A DNA stretch of 64,000 nucleotides from positions 62,001-126,000 of the forward strand of contig NZ_BBYG01000021.1 of the NCBI RefSeq assembly GCF_001184025.1. The letters are read 5' to 3'. Position numbers and translations under genes: made by a program. The number at the start of each line of letters is the position of its first letter. Position 1 is the first letter of the stretch. Below the pieces are notes generated by a model that had not been told where the DNA came from, searched no databases, and was given only the letters and a program-made list of their open reading frames with translations. Positions 46,289-55,012 of the stretch are shown in pieces. This DNA is from Streptomyces maremycinicus (GTDB lineage: Bacteria; Actinomycetota; Actinomycetes; Streptomycetales; Streptomycetaceae).

Positions 46289-47141
46289 GCGCCTCCTCGA
46301 CGCTGCCCGCCACGTCCGTCACCGGATACTGCACATGCCGTACGACCCGCTCCCGGTCCACGATCAGGGTCAGCCGTTTCAGCCGGCTCGTCCCCGCCGC
46401 CCGGAACGTCGGCAGCCGCAGCGCGGTGATCAACGTCAGCTCGGCGTCGGACAGGAGCGGAAAGCCCAGCCGCTCCTCCCGCGCGAACGCGCGCTGCTCG
46501 TCCGGGCGCTGGGTGGACACCCCGTGCACCGCCGCGCCCGCCGCCCGGAACCCGGCGAGCCGGTCGCGGTAGGTGCGGGACTCCAGCGTGCAGCCCGGGG
46601 CGCCCGGGATGTCCGCCCAGCCGGGCGGGTAGGCGTCCGGCCGGACGTAGGCGCCGGGGAAGCAGTAGAGAACGGTGTACGGCACGTCGTCGGCGACCGG
46701 ATCTCGCGGCGCGTCCTTCTCGTCGGCCAGCCGGAGCCCGGGCAGCCGGGTGCCCGCCAGCGCGTGCACCCGACGCGCCTCCGCGGACGCCTGCCCGGCC
46801 GTGGCCGTGGTGCCGCCGTCGCCCAGGACCCAGGCGTCACCCCAGTCCTGGAGGGCGACCAGGACGGGCAGCAGGGCCAGGCCGCGCGGGGTGAGGCGGT
46901 ACTCGTGACGCACCGGGCGCTCCTGGTACGGCACCCGCGCGAGCACCTCCGCGTCGACGAGGAGCCGCAGCCGCTCGGTCAACACCTTCCGGGAGAGGCC
47001 GAGTTCGCGCTGGAGCTCGTCGAAGCGGTGCACTCCGCGCGCGGTGTCCCGGACGATCAGCAGGGTCCACCGGTCCCCGACGACGTCCAGCGCCTGCGCG
47101 ATGGCGCAGCCGGGATCCTCCAGGCTCGTCCTGCGGGCCAT
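46230..47141 (-). CDS. HxlR-type winged-helix regulator fused to a peroxiredoxin domain
   Basis: Residues ~5–105 of this 303-residue protein form an HxlR domain (GCAIAQALDVVGDRWTLLIV, FDELQRELGLSRKVLTERL), including the family's conserved N-terminal C11. Residues ~125–290 form an AhpC/TSA-like peroxiredoxin domain with PYTVLYCFPGAYVRP, the GAPGCTLESRTYRD motif (candidate peroxidatic C184), GVSTQRPDEQRAFA and FPLLSDAE. This joins DNA binding and peroxide chemistry in one chain, so it is a candidate redox-sensing regulator. The ATG at 47141 has a GGGAGGAGG ribosome site; an ATG 9 codons upstream is less likely. Confidence 0.85.
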   Translation of the reverse strand: MARRTSLEDPGCAIAQALDVVGDRWTLLIVRDTARGVHRFDELQRELGLSRKVLTERLRLLVDAEVLARVPYQERPVRHEYRLTPRGLALLPVLVALQDWGDAWVLGDGGTTATAGQASAEARRVHALAGTRLPGLRLADEKDAPRDPVADDVPYTVLYCFPGAYVRPDAYPPGWADIPGAPGCTLESRTYRDRLAGFRAAGAAVHGVSTQRPDEQRAFAREERLGFPLLSDAELTLITALRLPTFRAAGTSRLKRLTLIVDRERVVRHVQYPVTDVAGSVEEALSVVRRLGGDARPEPEPRE

Positions 47142-47286
47142 GGGCCTCCTCCCGTCGTCGACGGCCATGCTGGCACAGTTGGTTCCCCACAGAAACTCAC
47201 CTGTTCGGTGCGGGTGCGCGGCCCGCCCGCTGAGACACCGCTGTGCGGGTTGGCCTCTGCGGGCCCCCGCCGGTTAGGTTGCCCTC

Positions 47287-48276
47287 ATGACCGACACGAC
47301 TGTTCCCCGCACCACCGGCGCCGCGGCCGCCGGCCTCGCCACGATCGCCGCCGACGGCACTGTTCTCGACACCTGGTTCCCCGCGCCCGCGCTCGTCGCC
47401 GAGCCCGGTCCGTCCGGCACCGAGCGACTGTCCGCCGGGAAGGCCGTGGAACTGCTCGGCGAGGGTGCGGCGAAGGCGGTCGGTCCGGACGCCCGCCGGG
47501 GCGTCGAGGTGGTCGCGGTCCGCACGGTCATCGCCTCGCTCGACGACAAGCCGCTCGACGCGCACGACGTCTACCTGCGTCTGCACCTGCTCTCCCACCG
47601 GCTCGTGAAGCCGCACGGGCAGAGCCTGGACGGCATGTTCGGCCACCTCGCCAACGTCGCCTGGACCTCGCTCGGCCCGGTCGCCGTGGACGACGTCGAG
47701 AAGGTCCGGCTGAACGCCCGCGCGGAGGGTCTGCACCTCCAGGTCACGTCCATCGACAAGTTCCCGCGCATGACGGACTACGTCGCTCCGAAGGGTGTCC
47801 GGATCGCCGACGCCGACCGTGTCCGCCTCGGCGCCCACCTCGCCGAGGGCACCACGGTCATGCACGAGGGCTTCGTCAACTTCAACGCGGGCACGCTGGG
47901 CACCTCGATGGTCGAGGGCCGTATCTCCGCGGGCGTCATCGTCGGCGACGGCTCGGACATCGGTGGCGGCGCCTCCACGATGGGCACGCTGTCCGGCGGC
48001 GGCAATGTGATCATCTCCATCGGTGAGCGCTGCCTCATCGGTGCCGAGGCGGGCGTCGGTATCGCCCTCGGCGACGAGTGCGTGGTCGAGGCCGGCCTGT
48101 ACGTCACCGCCGGCACCCGGGTCACCATGCCGGACGGCCAGATCGTCAAGGCCCGTGACCTCTCCGGCGCCTCGAACATCCTCTTCCGCCGCAACTCGGT
48201 CACCGGCGCGGTCGAGGCCCGCCCGAACAACGCGGTGTGGGGCGGCCTGAACGAGATCCTGCACAGCCACAACTGA
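47287..48276 (+). CDS. dapD: 2,3,4,5-tetrahydropyridine-2,6-dicarboxylate N-succinyltransferase
   Basis: DapD succinylates tetrahydrodipicolinate with succinyl-CoA in lysine and diaminopimelate synthesis. The 329-residue protein is of the actinobacterial long form: an N-terminal alpha/beta domain, then a left-handed beta-helix of hexapeptide repeats with VNFNAGTLGTSMVEGRISAG, IGGGASTMGTLSGGG and GERCLIGAEAGVG, and a C-terminal SNILFRRNSVTGAVEA. dapA lies 0.8 kb away on the other strand. Confidence 0.95.
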   Translation: MTDTTVPRTTGAAAAGLATIAADGTVLDTWFPAPALVAEPGPSGTERLSAGKAVELLGEGAAKAVGPDARRGVEVVAVRTVIASLDDKPLDAHDVYLRLHLLSHRLVKPHGQSLDGMFGHLANVAWTSLGPVAVDDVEKVRLNARAEGLHLQVTSIDKFPRMTDYVAPKGVRIADADRVRLGAHLAEGTTVMHEGFVNFNAGTLGTSMVEGRISAGVIVGDGSDIGGGASTMGTLSGGGNVIISIGERCLIGAEAGVGIALGDECVVEAGLYVTAGTRVTMPDGQIVKARDLSGASNILFRRNSVTGAVEARPNNAVWGGLNEILHSHN

Positions 48277-48300
48277 TCACCGCCGGCGCCGTATCACCCT

Positions 48301-48346
48301 CGAGCGCCCTCCCGGCCCGCCCTGGCGCGGCCCGGGAGGGCGCTCG
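48301..48346. terminator. 15-bp hairpin after dapD
   Basis: CGAGCGCCCTCCCGG pairs exactly with CCGGGAGGGCGCTCG across a 16-base loop, 24 nt after the dapD stop. Confidence 0.7.
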
Positions 48347-48425
48347 CTTGTGCGGGGGCCTGTCGGCCTACCGGTCAGGGGGGGGCGGCCCGGTACCGTC
48401 TCCGGGCCGCCGACCGCGCGTCACC

Positions 48426-48929
48426 TCACGCGGACAGGTCCGCCGCCCATCGCGCGAGCGCCGTGAAGTCCTGCTCGCGCAGGCCGATCCGGGGGTCCAC
48501 GTGGTGCAGGAGCGCCGGGGCCCGGTGGTGGGCGGTGACGTAGGCCGTGTCGGCGGGGGACTGTTCGTCGTCCACCCAGGCGAAGGGGCGGCCCGCCGCG
48601 TGGGCGACGATCGTCTCCGTCTTCCAGGGGACCCCGTCGGCCCGGTGGGCGAAGAGCGTCTCGCCGAAGTCGACGTACGCAAGCTCGGGCAGACCCACCA
48701 CGGGGGCGATCCAACGGTTGGCCTCGGTCATCCAGGTCGTCGCCCAGCACAGTTCGTAGGGCAGGCGGAGCAGGGCGGCGCCGTGCCCGGGGTGCAGCCA
48801 GACCCGCAGCGGCCGCTCGCGGCCCACGGATGCCCTGATGGTCGTGTAACCCGCCGGTCGCTTCGAGGGCTTGGCGGCGTACGGGTTGAGGGGACCGTCG
48901 ACATCGAGGTAGAGCAGCGGTCGGCTCAT
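48426..48929 (-). CDS. HAD-like hypothetical protein
   Basis: The 167-residue protein begins MSRPLLYLDVDGPLNPY, which contains the HAD superfamily motif I (DVDG) with the nucleophilic Asp. A later ELCWATTWMTEANRW and FAWVDDEQSPAD correspond to motifs II and IV-like regions. It is a small, cap-less HAD protein and could be a phosphatase, but the substrate is unknown. The ATG at 48929 is preferred over 24 extra codons upstream. The sequence around it (TACGTACCGTACGT) is nearly palindromic and could be an operator. Confidence 0.75.
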   Translation of the reverse strand: MSRPLLYLDVDGPLNPYAAKPSKRPAGYTTIRASVGRERPLRVWLHPGHGAALLRLPYELCWATTWMTEANRWIAPVVGLPELAYVDFGETLFAHRADGVPWKTETIVAHAAGRPFAWVDDEQSPADTAYVTAHHRAPALLHHVDPRIGLREQDFTALARWAADLSA

Positions 48930-49000
48930 GTACGTACCGTACGTGAGCACGTTCGGGCGGCCGAGGGAATTTCGGACGCCTTCCCGGGTCGCCCCGCCCA

Positions 49001-49123
49001 CCCGGTCCCGTCGGGTGCCCCGGCGCTTCCGCCCGGTCCGTCGGGTGCCTCGGGGTTTCCGCCCGGCTCCGTCCGTTGCCTCTGGGCTTCGGGCCGGCCC
49101 CGTCCGGTGCCTCAGGGCGTCGG
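49001..49123. repeat. ~31-bp degenerate tandem repeat, four copies
   Basis: Units beginning CCCGGTCCCGTCGGGTGCC are found at 49001, 49032, 49062 and 49093, each 30–31 bases and increasingly diverged to the right. The last unit runs into the 3' end of the leftward dapA-like gene, so it encodes part of that protein's C-terminus. Confidence 0.8.
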
Positions 49124-50059
49124 GCCGGTCACGAGGCGTTCGTAGATCGCGCGGAGCCTGTGGACCGTCCCGCGGTCGGCGGGGCGCAGGGGGGCCCGGA
49201 CCGGACCGCCCGGCAGCCCCAGGTCGCCGAGGAGCGCCTTGGCGGTGACCGTTCCGGGCAGGCCCGCGGCCATCATCGCCTCCACCAGTTCCGTCGCCTG
49301 CCGCTGGAGCCGTGCGGCCCCGGCGGTGTCGCCCGCGTCGAACGCGTCCAGGACGCGGCGGAGCCGGTCCGGCACGACGTTCGCGACCGTGCTGACGTAG
49401 CCGGTACCGCCCACCGCGTACAGCGCGAGGTTGTGCTCCTCGCAGCCCGCGTAGTAAGCCAACCCGGTGTGGGAGAGCACCTTCTGGGCGGCGAGGAAGT
49501 CGTAGGAGCAGTCCTTGACCGCGACGATCCGGGGGTGCTCGGCGAGCCGGAGCATGGTGTCCGGCTCGATCCGGGTGCCCGTGCGGCCCGGGATGTCGTA
49601 CAGCATGACCGGCAGCCCCGACGCGTCCGCGACCTCCCGGAAGTGCGCCTCCAGGGCATCCTGCGGAGGCCTGCTGTAGTACGGGCTGACGACGAGGACC
49701 CCGTCCGCGCCCGCCCTCTCGGCGGCCCGGGCCAGCGCGAGCGTGTGACGGGTGTCGGAGGTGCCCACCCCGGCCACGATCGACGCCCGGTCGCCCACCG
49801 CCTCCCGCACCGCGGCCACCAGCTCCGCCTTCTCGGCGTCCGAGGTGGTCGGCGACTCGCCCGTGGTGCCGGAGAGGACCAGCCCGTCGCAGCCCGCCGA
49901 CACCAGATGGTCGGCGAGCAGCCGCGCACCGTCGAGGTCCAGCGCGCCGGTGCCGGTGAACGGCGTGACCATCGCGCAGAGCGCACGGCCGAAGGCCGGG
50001 GCGGGGGCGGGGGACGGGACGGTGGAGGCAGGCGGGGGCGTGGTGCGAGCTGTCGTCAT
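49112..50059 (-). CDS. dapA: 4-hydroxy-tetrahydrodipicolinate synthase (DapA family)
   Basis: DapA condenses pyruvate with aspartate semialdehyde at the start of lysine/DAP synthesis. The 315-residue TIM-barrel protein has the TTGES substrate loop, the catalytic tyrosine Y154 in MLYDIPGRTG, and the Schiff-base lysine K182 in VAVKDCS. The first ~22 residues are a Pro/Ala-rich leader that lies outside the barrel. Streptomyces often carry two dapA-like genes, and members of this family can use other aldehydes, so the role is likely but not proven; nearness to dapD supports it. Confidence 0.88.
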   Translation of the reverse strand: MTTARTTPPPASTVPSPAPAPAFGRALCAMVTPFTGTGALDLDGARLLADHLVSAGCDGLVLSGTTGESPTTSDAEKAELVAAVREAVGDRASIVAGVGTSDTRHTLALARAAERAGADGVLVVSPYYSRPPQDALEAHFREVADASGLPVMLYDIPGRTGTRIEPDTMLRLAEHPRIVAVKDCSYDFLAAQKVLSHTGLAYYAGCEEHNLALYAVGGTGYVSTVANVVPDRLRRVLDAFDAGDTAGAARLQRQATELVEAMMAAGLPGTVTAKALLGDLGLPGGPVRAPLRPADRGTVHRLRAIYERLVTGPTP

Positions 50060-50206
50060 ACGGGCAGTCTCGGGCGCCCGACGGTGAAGCTCTACTTAAT
50101 TTTTCTACGGTATACAGATAAGCGATACTGCGATGACGTCGCCGTGGGGTGGCGGGGGCCGACGCGGGTACCCGGGTGTTCCGGAACCGAGAGGAGGCGG
50201 AACACC

Positions 50207-50731
50207 GTGACCGGGACCACGGACTTCCGGCCCGTCAGCCAGGGGCAGTACAGCGACGGGCGGCACAGCGGCACGATCCACCGCGACGGACGGCCCGGCA
50301 ACGGGCAGCACGGCGACGGACGCCATGGCGACGGACATCACGGCGACGGACACCACAGTGTCGGCGAACTCGTCACCCAGGCCACCGAACAGCTCTCCCG
50401 GCTCGTACGGCAGGAACTGGCCCTGGCCAAGCACGAGTTCACCGAGAAGGGGCGGCGCGCCGGACGCGGAGGCGGGCTGCTCGGCGCTTCGGGCGCGTTC
50501 GCCTACGCCGGACTGCTCGCCCTCGCCGGTACGGGCGTCGCCGCCCTCGCGCTGGTGCTGCCCCTGTGGGCGGCGGCGCTCATCGTGACGGCGGTGCTCT
50601 TCGTGATCGCCGGCGTGCTGGCCGCGGTCGGGCGTGGCCAACTGCGCCGGGCCGCGCCGCCCACCCCCGAGGAGACCCTCGGCAGCGTACGGGCCGATGT
50701 CGCGGAGATCAGGGAAAGGGCACACCGATGA
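50207..50731 (+). CDS. Phage holin-family / DUF1469 membrane protein
   Basis: The 174-residue protein has a polar N-terminus with repeated Gly-Asp-Gly-His/Arg units (GDGRHGDGHHGDGHH, about residues 34–50), an amphipathic segment VGELVTQATEQLSRLVRQEL, and two hydrophobic helices (LLALAGTGVAALALVLPLW and ALIVTAVLFVIAGVLAAVG). This is the pattern of actinobacterial Holin-X proteins; a true phage holin role is unlikely in this setting. The GTG start has a GAGGAGG ribosome site. It overlaps the next gene by ATGA, and such pairs are typical of envelope-associated operons. Confidence 0.8.
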   Translation: MTGTTDFRPVSQGQYSDGRHSGTIHRDGRPGNGQHGDGRHGDGHHGDGHHSVGELVTQATEQLSRLVRQELALAKHEFTEKGRRAGRGGGLLGASGAFAYAGLLALAGTGVAALALVLPLWAAALIVTAVLFVIAGVLAAVGRGQLRRAAPPTPEETLGSVRADVAEIRERAHR

Positions 50732-51306
50732 CGGACAGGACAACGGCCGACCTGCGTCGGCAGATCGAGCGGACCCGGCACCGTCTGGGGGCCACGGTCG
50801 GGGAGCTGGCGGCCAGGGCGGACGTCCGCGGCCGCACCCGCACCCGCGCCGCCGACCTCATGGACCGCGCCGGCGCGATGAGCGTGCAACTGCGCAGCAC
50901 GGCCTCCCAGGCCGGTTATCACCTGCACGAACGGGCCGGGCGGGCCGGGCACGGGATGCAGGAGCGGGCCGGTCGCGCGGCGCACGCCGCTCAGGCCAGG
51001 GCGGGCCGCACGGCTCAGGGGCACGGGAGCGGTACGCGGCACACCGTGCGGGACGTCGCCGCCCGCGTCGGTCGCACCGCCCAGGGGCACGCGCACACCG
51101 TCCAGGAGCACGCGCTGCGCGCCGGTCACGACCTGCGGGACAGCGCGGTCCGCACGGGCCGCACCGCGGAGCGGTCGGCGCCCGCGCCGGTGCGCGTACC
51201 CGTGCGGTTCGCCCTCCGGCACCCGCGGCCGGTGGTGATCGCGGGGGCGGCGGCCGTGGCACTGGTGGCGGCCGGGGTGATCGGCCGCCGCAAGGCGAAG
51301 CAGTAG
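50728..51306 (+). CDS. DUF3618 membrane protein
   Basis: The 192-residue protein starts with the DUF3618 motif (DLRRQIERTRHRLGATVGEL, then AARADVRGRTR), continues with repetitive Gly/His/Arg-rich helices containing HERAGRAGHGMQERAGRA and AGRTAQGHG/VGRTAQGHA units, and ends with one membrane helix (VVIAGAAAVALVAAGVIG) and a basic tail. It is probably a membrane-anchored protein working with the holin-like protein upstream, to which it is translationally coupled. The function is unknown. Confidence 0.78.
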   Translation: MTDRTTADLRRQIERTRHRLGATVGELAARADVRGRTRTRAADLMDRAGAMSVQLRSTASQAGYHLHERAGRAGHGMQERAGRAAHAAQARAGRTAQGHGSGTRHTVRDVAARVGRTAQGHAHTVQEHALRAGHDLRDSAVRTGRTAERSAPAPVRVPVRFALRHPRPVVIAGAAAVALVAAGVIGRRKAKQ

Positions 51307-51382
51307 GACCGGTCGGTCGGAGCGGCAGGCAGGACCGGTCGGTCGGAGCGGCAGGCAGGACCGGTCGGTCGGAGCGGCAGGG
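51305..51382. repeat. 26-bp tandem repeat, three nearly exact copies
   Basis: AGGACCGGTCGGTCGGAGCG and the following GCAGGC repeat at 51305, 51331 and 51357. The first copy begins in the stop codon of the DUF3618 gene. The near-identity suggests a recent duplication. Confidence 0.9.
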
Positions 51383-51639
51383 AGCAACAGGTAGGGCAGG
51401 CAGGCGGGAGCGCCGGTCACGGGTGTCGAGGAACCTCGTGGCCGGCGCGCTCGTTTTCGGGGCTTCGGGGCCTTGGGGCCTTGGGGCCTTGGGCCCGTCG
51501 AGCCGTGGGGCCGTCGAGCCGTGTGGTCGCCGGAGTCGTTGAGCGGGGTCTGATCCGGGTCGCCCCCGCCGCGCCGCGCCGTTTCACCGAACACTTGACT
51601 CGCCTCGACAAAAAAAGTTTTCGGTGAGACGGTGGACGC
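51383..51639. other. Intergenic region before the ArsR-like regulator
   Basis: No gene is visible. It holds a GGGGCCTTG unit repeated about three times near 51467–51492, then GGCCGTCGAGCCGTG twice up to about 51523. A TTGACT at 51595–51600 is a possible -35. An inverted repeat close to the gene is listed separately. Confidence 0.5.
51584..51627. promoter_or_regulatory. Inverted repeat before the ArsR-like regulator gene
   Basis: TCACCGAA (51584–51591) and TTCGGTGA (51620–51627) are perfect inverted copies, with partial extension outward, spanning a TTGACT and an A-run of seven bases. It ends 12 nt before the start codon and is a likely operator, perhaps for the regulator itself. Confidence 0.45.
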
Positions 51640-52296
51640 ATGCTGGACGTGACCGTGATCGAGGACCCCGAGGCAGCCGCCGTCTCCCTGGACCCCGTGC
51701 GGGCCGGACTGCTCGCCGAGCTGGCCGCCGGGCCCGCGTCGGCGGCGATGCTGGCCGGCCGGGTCGGACTGCCCCGGCAGAAGGTGAACTACCACCTCAA
51801 GGCGCTGGAGCGGCACGGCCTGGTCGAACTGGCCGGTGAGCGCCGCAAGGGCAACGTGACCGAGCGGCTGATGCGGGCGACCGCGGCCTCGTACGTGATC
51901 TCGCCGCTCGCGCTCGCCCCGGTGCAGCCGGACCCGGACCGCTTCCGCGACCAGTTGTCCGCGCGCTGGCTGCTCGCCCTCGGCGCCCGGCTGGTGCGCG
52001 ATGTCGGCTCGCTGATCACCGGTGCCGCGAAGGCCCGCAAGGGACTGGCCACCTACGCGCTGGACGGCGAGGTCCGCTTCGCCTCGGCCGCGGACCGGGC
52101 CGCGTTCATCCAGGAGCTGACGGCGGGCGTCGGCGCGCTCATCCGCAAGTACGACGCGCCCGACGCCGAGAGCGGCCGCGACCACCGGATCGTCGTGGCG
52201 GTCCATCCCACGGTCAAGCCGCAGCCCCAGGTGCCTCCACCGCCCCACTCGGAGACACGGCCGCAGCCCCGCACCCCGGAACCAGACAGTGAGTGA
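51640..52296 (+). CDS. ArsR-like winged-helix regulator
   Basis: The 218-residue protein has an N-terminal winged helix (DPVRAGLLAELAAGPASAAML, then GLPRQKVNYHLKALERHGLV, residues ~17–65). The C-terminal part is helical and ends in a Pro-rich tail (PQPQVPPPPHSETRPQPRTP). No metal-binding cysteines are present, so it is not a metal-sensing ArsR. It is directly upstream of an SRPBCC gene, a frequent ArsR/SRPBCC pairing in actinobacteria. Confidence 0.85.
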   Translation: MLDVTVIEDPEAAAVSLDPVRAGLLAELAAGPASAAMLAGRVGLPRQKVNYHLKALERHGLVELAGERRKGNVTERLMRATAASYVISPLALAPVQPDPDRFRDQLSARWLLALGARLVRDVGSLITGAAKARKGLATYALDGEVRFASAADRAAFIQELTAGVGALIRKYDAPDAESGRDHRIVVAVHPTVKPQPQVPPPPHSETRPQPRTPEPDSE

Positions 52297-52309
52297 CCAG
52301 GAGCCAACC

Positions 52310-53053
52310 ATGTCCAAGGAATTCGAGATCGCCCGCGAGTTCGAGGTCGACGCCACGCCGCAGCAGGTGTGGGACGCCTTCACCGCCGGGACCGGCGGCT
52401 GGCTGTGGCCGATGGAGGAGCCCGAGCCGCGCGAGGGCGGCAAGGGCCCCTTCGGCTCCACGGTCACCGTCTGGGATCCGCCCCACCGCTACACCAACCG
52501 GGTGGAGAACGTCGACGGTATCGCCGAGCAGACCCTCAACCAGCTCGACTACACCGTCGAGCCGCGCGACGAGGGCCGGCGCGCGTGGGTGCGCTATGTG
52601 CACAGCGGCATCTTCGTCGACGACTGGGACAACCAGTACGACGCGGCGGGCCGGCACACCGACTTCTACCTGCACACGCTGCGGGAGTACCTGACGCACT
52701 TCGACGGCCGCCCGGTCGCCTTCGTCACCTTCGACGGGCCCGACGCCTCCAAGGCGCCCGACGCCCTCACCACCGTGGCGCGGGCGCTGGGCCTCGCGGA
52801 CGACACGACCGCGGGCGCGCGCGTCCGGGTCGGCGGCCCCGGGGGACGGTTCCCCGAGGCCGTGGTGGACTTCCGCGACCCCTGCTTCGTCGGACTGCGC
52901 GGCGACAGCGCGCTCGTCCGTGTCTTCGGCCGCAACCACTGGGGCTACCCGGTCGGCGTCAGCGTCCACGACTTCGCGCCGGACGCCGACGCCGGGGCGA
53001 ACGAGGCCGACTGGCGGGGCTGGCTGGACACGGTGTTCGGCCTGCCCCGCTGA
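52310..53053 (+). CDS. SRPBCC (AHSA1-like) domain protein
   Basis: The 247-residue protein begins FEIAREFEVDATPQQVWDAF, the classic SRPBCC/AHSA1 N-terminus, and has two roughly 110-residue halves with WDPPHRYTNRVE and later FVGLRGDSALVRVFGRNHWG. These helix-grip folds bind hydrophobic ligands. The ATG at 52310 has AGGAG upstream; a GTG 7 codons earlier overlaps the regulator's stop. It probably works with the ArsR-like regulator, but the ligand is unknown. Confidence 0.83.
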   Translation: MSKEFEIAREFEVDATPQQVWDAFTAGTGGWLWPMEEPEPREGGKGPFGSTVTVWDPPHRYTNRVENVDGIAEQTLNQLDYTVEPRDEGRRAWVRYVHSGIFVDDWDNQYDAAGRHTDFYLHTLREYLTHFDGRPVAFVTFDGPDASKAPDALTTVARALGLADDTTAGARVRVGGPGGRFPEAVVDFRDPCFVGLRGDSALVRVFGRNHWGYPVGVSVHDFAPDADAGANEADWRGWLDTVFGLPR

Positions 53054-53068
53054 CCGCGGCCGCAGACC

Positions 53069-54895
53069 TTACGGCTCGAAGCGCAGCACCTGCGGGTCGT
53101 GGTCGCTGATCTGGTCGTGGAACTCCGAGTTGATGTGCACGCTGTCGTACGCGAGGTCGCAGCCGCGCCGGATCGACGGGCTCACCAGGATCTGGTCCAG
53201 GACCTGCTGGTTGCCCTGGTAGTCGTAGGTGTAACGCTCGTTCTTCGGCAGCGACTTGATCGCCGACCACAGCTCGCCGTCGCCCTCGAGGATCTGCGCG
53301 GTGCCGGAGAACTCGAAGTCGTTGATGTCGCCCAGCGCGACGACGTCCGCGTTCTTCTGCGTGTCGAGGATGTCCTTGACGAACGCGTTGACCAGCGTCG
53401 CCTGCTGGTGGCGCTGGGTCTCCGAGCTGCGCACCACCGGCTGGTACTGCGCGGTCAGGCCCTGGTCGCCGCCCTTGGAGTTGAAGTGGTTGGCGATCAC
53501 GAACACCGTGCGGCCGCGGAAGACGAACTCGCCGACCAGCGGCTTGCGGCTGGCGTTCCAGGCCGCGTTCGCCGGGTCGATGCGGCCGGGGGAGGCGGTG
53601 AGCCGGGCCTTTCCGTGCACCTTGGTGACGCCGACGGCGGTGGTCGCGTCGCCGCCCGCGCGGTCGGTGAAGGAAACCCGCTCCGGGTTGAACAGGAACA
53701 CCTGGCGGATGTTTCCGCCCGGCTCGCCGCCGTCGGTGTTGTTCGCCGGGTCGATCGAGCGCCAGTCGTACCGCGGGCCGCCCGCGGCCACGATCGCGTC
53801 GATCAGCTTGACGACCGTCGCGTCCGCGGCGACCGTACCGTCGTTGGTCGCGCCGTTGTTGTCCTGGATCTCCTCCAGGGACACGATGTCGGGCGACTTC
53901 AGGTTGTTCACGATCGCGGAGGCGTGCTCCTCGAACGTGGCGTCGGACGGGTCGAGGTTCTCGACGTTGTACGTCGCGACCGCCAGCTCGCCCTTCTTCT
54001 GCTTCTGCGTCGTCTCCCGCTCCAGGCCGCCGCTCTTCAGCGTGCCGAGCCGGCTCGCGACGAGGGTGTAGCCGCCGAACTGGTTGTAGTCGAGCGGGCC
54101 CGCGGTGACGCCGGAGAGGGTGTCGCCGACGTTCGCGACGGGGAAGTCCGCCGTCGCGCCGAGCGACTGGATCTGGAGCCGGCCGGTGTTCTGCGAGGTG
54201 TAGGAGCCGTACAGCGTGCCACCGCGGCGGCTGGTGTTCTCGCGCGGCTTCACCGTGACCCACAGCTCGCTGTACGGGTCGGTGGCGGTGACCACGCGGG
54301 CGTCGGCGACCTGGACGTTCATGCCTTCGAGGGACTCGTAGTAGTCCAGGGCGTACGCGGCGGGCCGCAGGGTGAGGCCGTTGATCGAGTTGCTCGCGGC
54401 GGTGTCGCCGGCCGGGGTGTACGCGGCCGGTACCGACTTCGCGTCCACGACGGTCGCGGCCGGGACCGCGTTGCCGCCAGAGACGACGGTCACCGTCGGC
54501 TTGGTGATCTCCGTGACCGTCTGGTTGCCGGTCGAGGCGCCGCCGGGGACGAACTCCGAGACCGTGCCGGAGACCGTGACGGAGTCACCGACGGCGACCT
54601 TCGGGGTGGAGCTGGTGAAGACGAAGACGCCCTCACTGGTGGCCGGGTCGGCGTCCGGGTTCGGATCCTGGATCCAGAAACCTCTGGACGAACCGTAGGT
54701 GCGCACACCGGTGACGATTCCGGCCACACCCGTGACCGCCTGGCCGGCGTACGGCGACAGCCGGGTCGTGCCCTGGATGTCGTGGACGGCCACCGTGTCC
54801 GCGTGCGCGGGCGCGGACAGGGCGACGGTGGAGGCCGCGGAACAGACGGCGGCGACGGTGAGCGCGGCGAGACGCGCGGACTTCTTGCTCGGCAA
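53069..54895 (-). CDS. Secreted ExeM/NucH-type nuclease (endonuclease/exonuclease/phosphatase family)
   Basis: The 608-residue protein has a signal peptide (SKKSARLAALTVAAVCSAAS ending in APAHA), an N-terminal beta-rich OB-like region, and from about residue 300 a metal-dependent EEP nuclease domain with ATYNVENLDP, VSLEEIQDN, FVIANHFNSKGGD, ALGDINDFE and SDHDPQVLR. It should degrade extracellular DNA for phosphate or carbon. A TTG at 54895 has a GGAGGG site at the right distance; an ATG at 54919 is an alternative. Upstream lie 18-bp repeats and a large inverted repeat. Confidence 0.9.
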   Translation of the reverse strand: MPSKKSARLAALTVAAVCSAASTVALSAPAHADTVAVHDIQGTTRLSPYAGQAVTGVAGIVTGVRTYGSSRGFWIQDPNPDADPATSEGVFVFTSSTPKVAVGDSVTVSGTVSEFVPGGASTGNQTVTEITKPTVTVVSGGNAVPAATVVDAKSVPAAYTPAGDTAASNSINGLTLRPAAYALDYYESLEGMNVQVADARVVTATDPYSELWVTVKPRENTSRRGGTLYGSYTSQNTGRLQIQSLGATADFPVANVGDTLSGVTAGPLDYNQFGGYTLVASRLGTLKSGGLERETTQKQKKGELAVATYNVENLDPSDATFEEHASAIVNNLKSPDIVSLEEIQDNNGATNDGTVAADATVVKLIDAIVAAGGPRYDWRSIDPANNTDGGEPGGNIRQVFLFNPERVSFTDRAGGDATTAVGVTKVHGKARLTASPGRIDPANAAWNASRKPLVGEFVFRGRTVFVIANHFNSKGGDQGLTAQYQPVVRSSETQRHQQATLVNAFVKDILDTQKNADVVALGDINDFEFSGTAQILEGDGELWSAIKSLPKNERYTYDYQGNQQVLDQILVSPSIRRGCDLAYDSVHINSEFHDQISDHDPQVLRFEP

Positions 54896-54930
54896 CGGAA
54901 TCCCTCCGGGGACGTACATGAGCGCCGGGA

Positions 54931-54984
54931 CGAGGGTGGTGCGTGGAACCTGGGTGAAGCGTGGAACGAGGGTGGTGCGTGGAG
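54931..54984. repeat. 18-bp tandem repeat, three copies
   Basis: CGAGGGTGGTGCGTGGAA, CCTGGGTGAAGCGTGGAA and CGAGGGTGGTGCGTGGAG follow each other head to tail. They lie in the leader of the secreted nuclease gene. Confidence 0.85.
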
Positions 54985-55012
54985 CCGGGGCCGCGGTCCG
55001 CGGGGCGGACGC

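Noticed and set aside
50207..51306. Prophage remnant based on a holin-like protein
   Set aside because: No other phage gene is nearby, and the holin-like/DUF3618 pair is a common chromosomal membrane-protein unit in actinobacteria.
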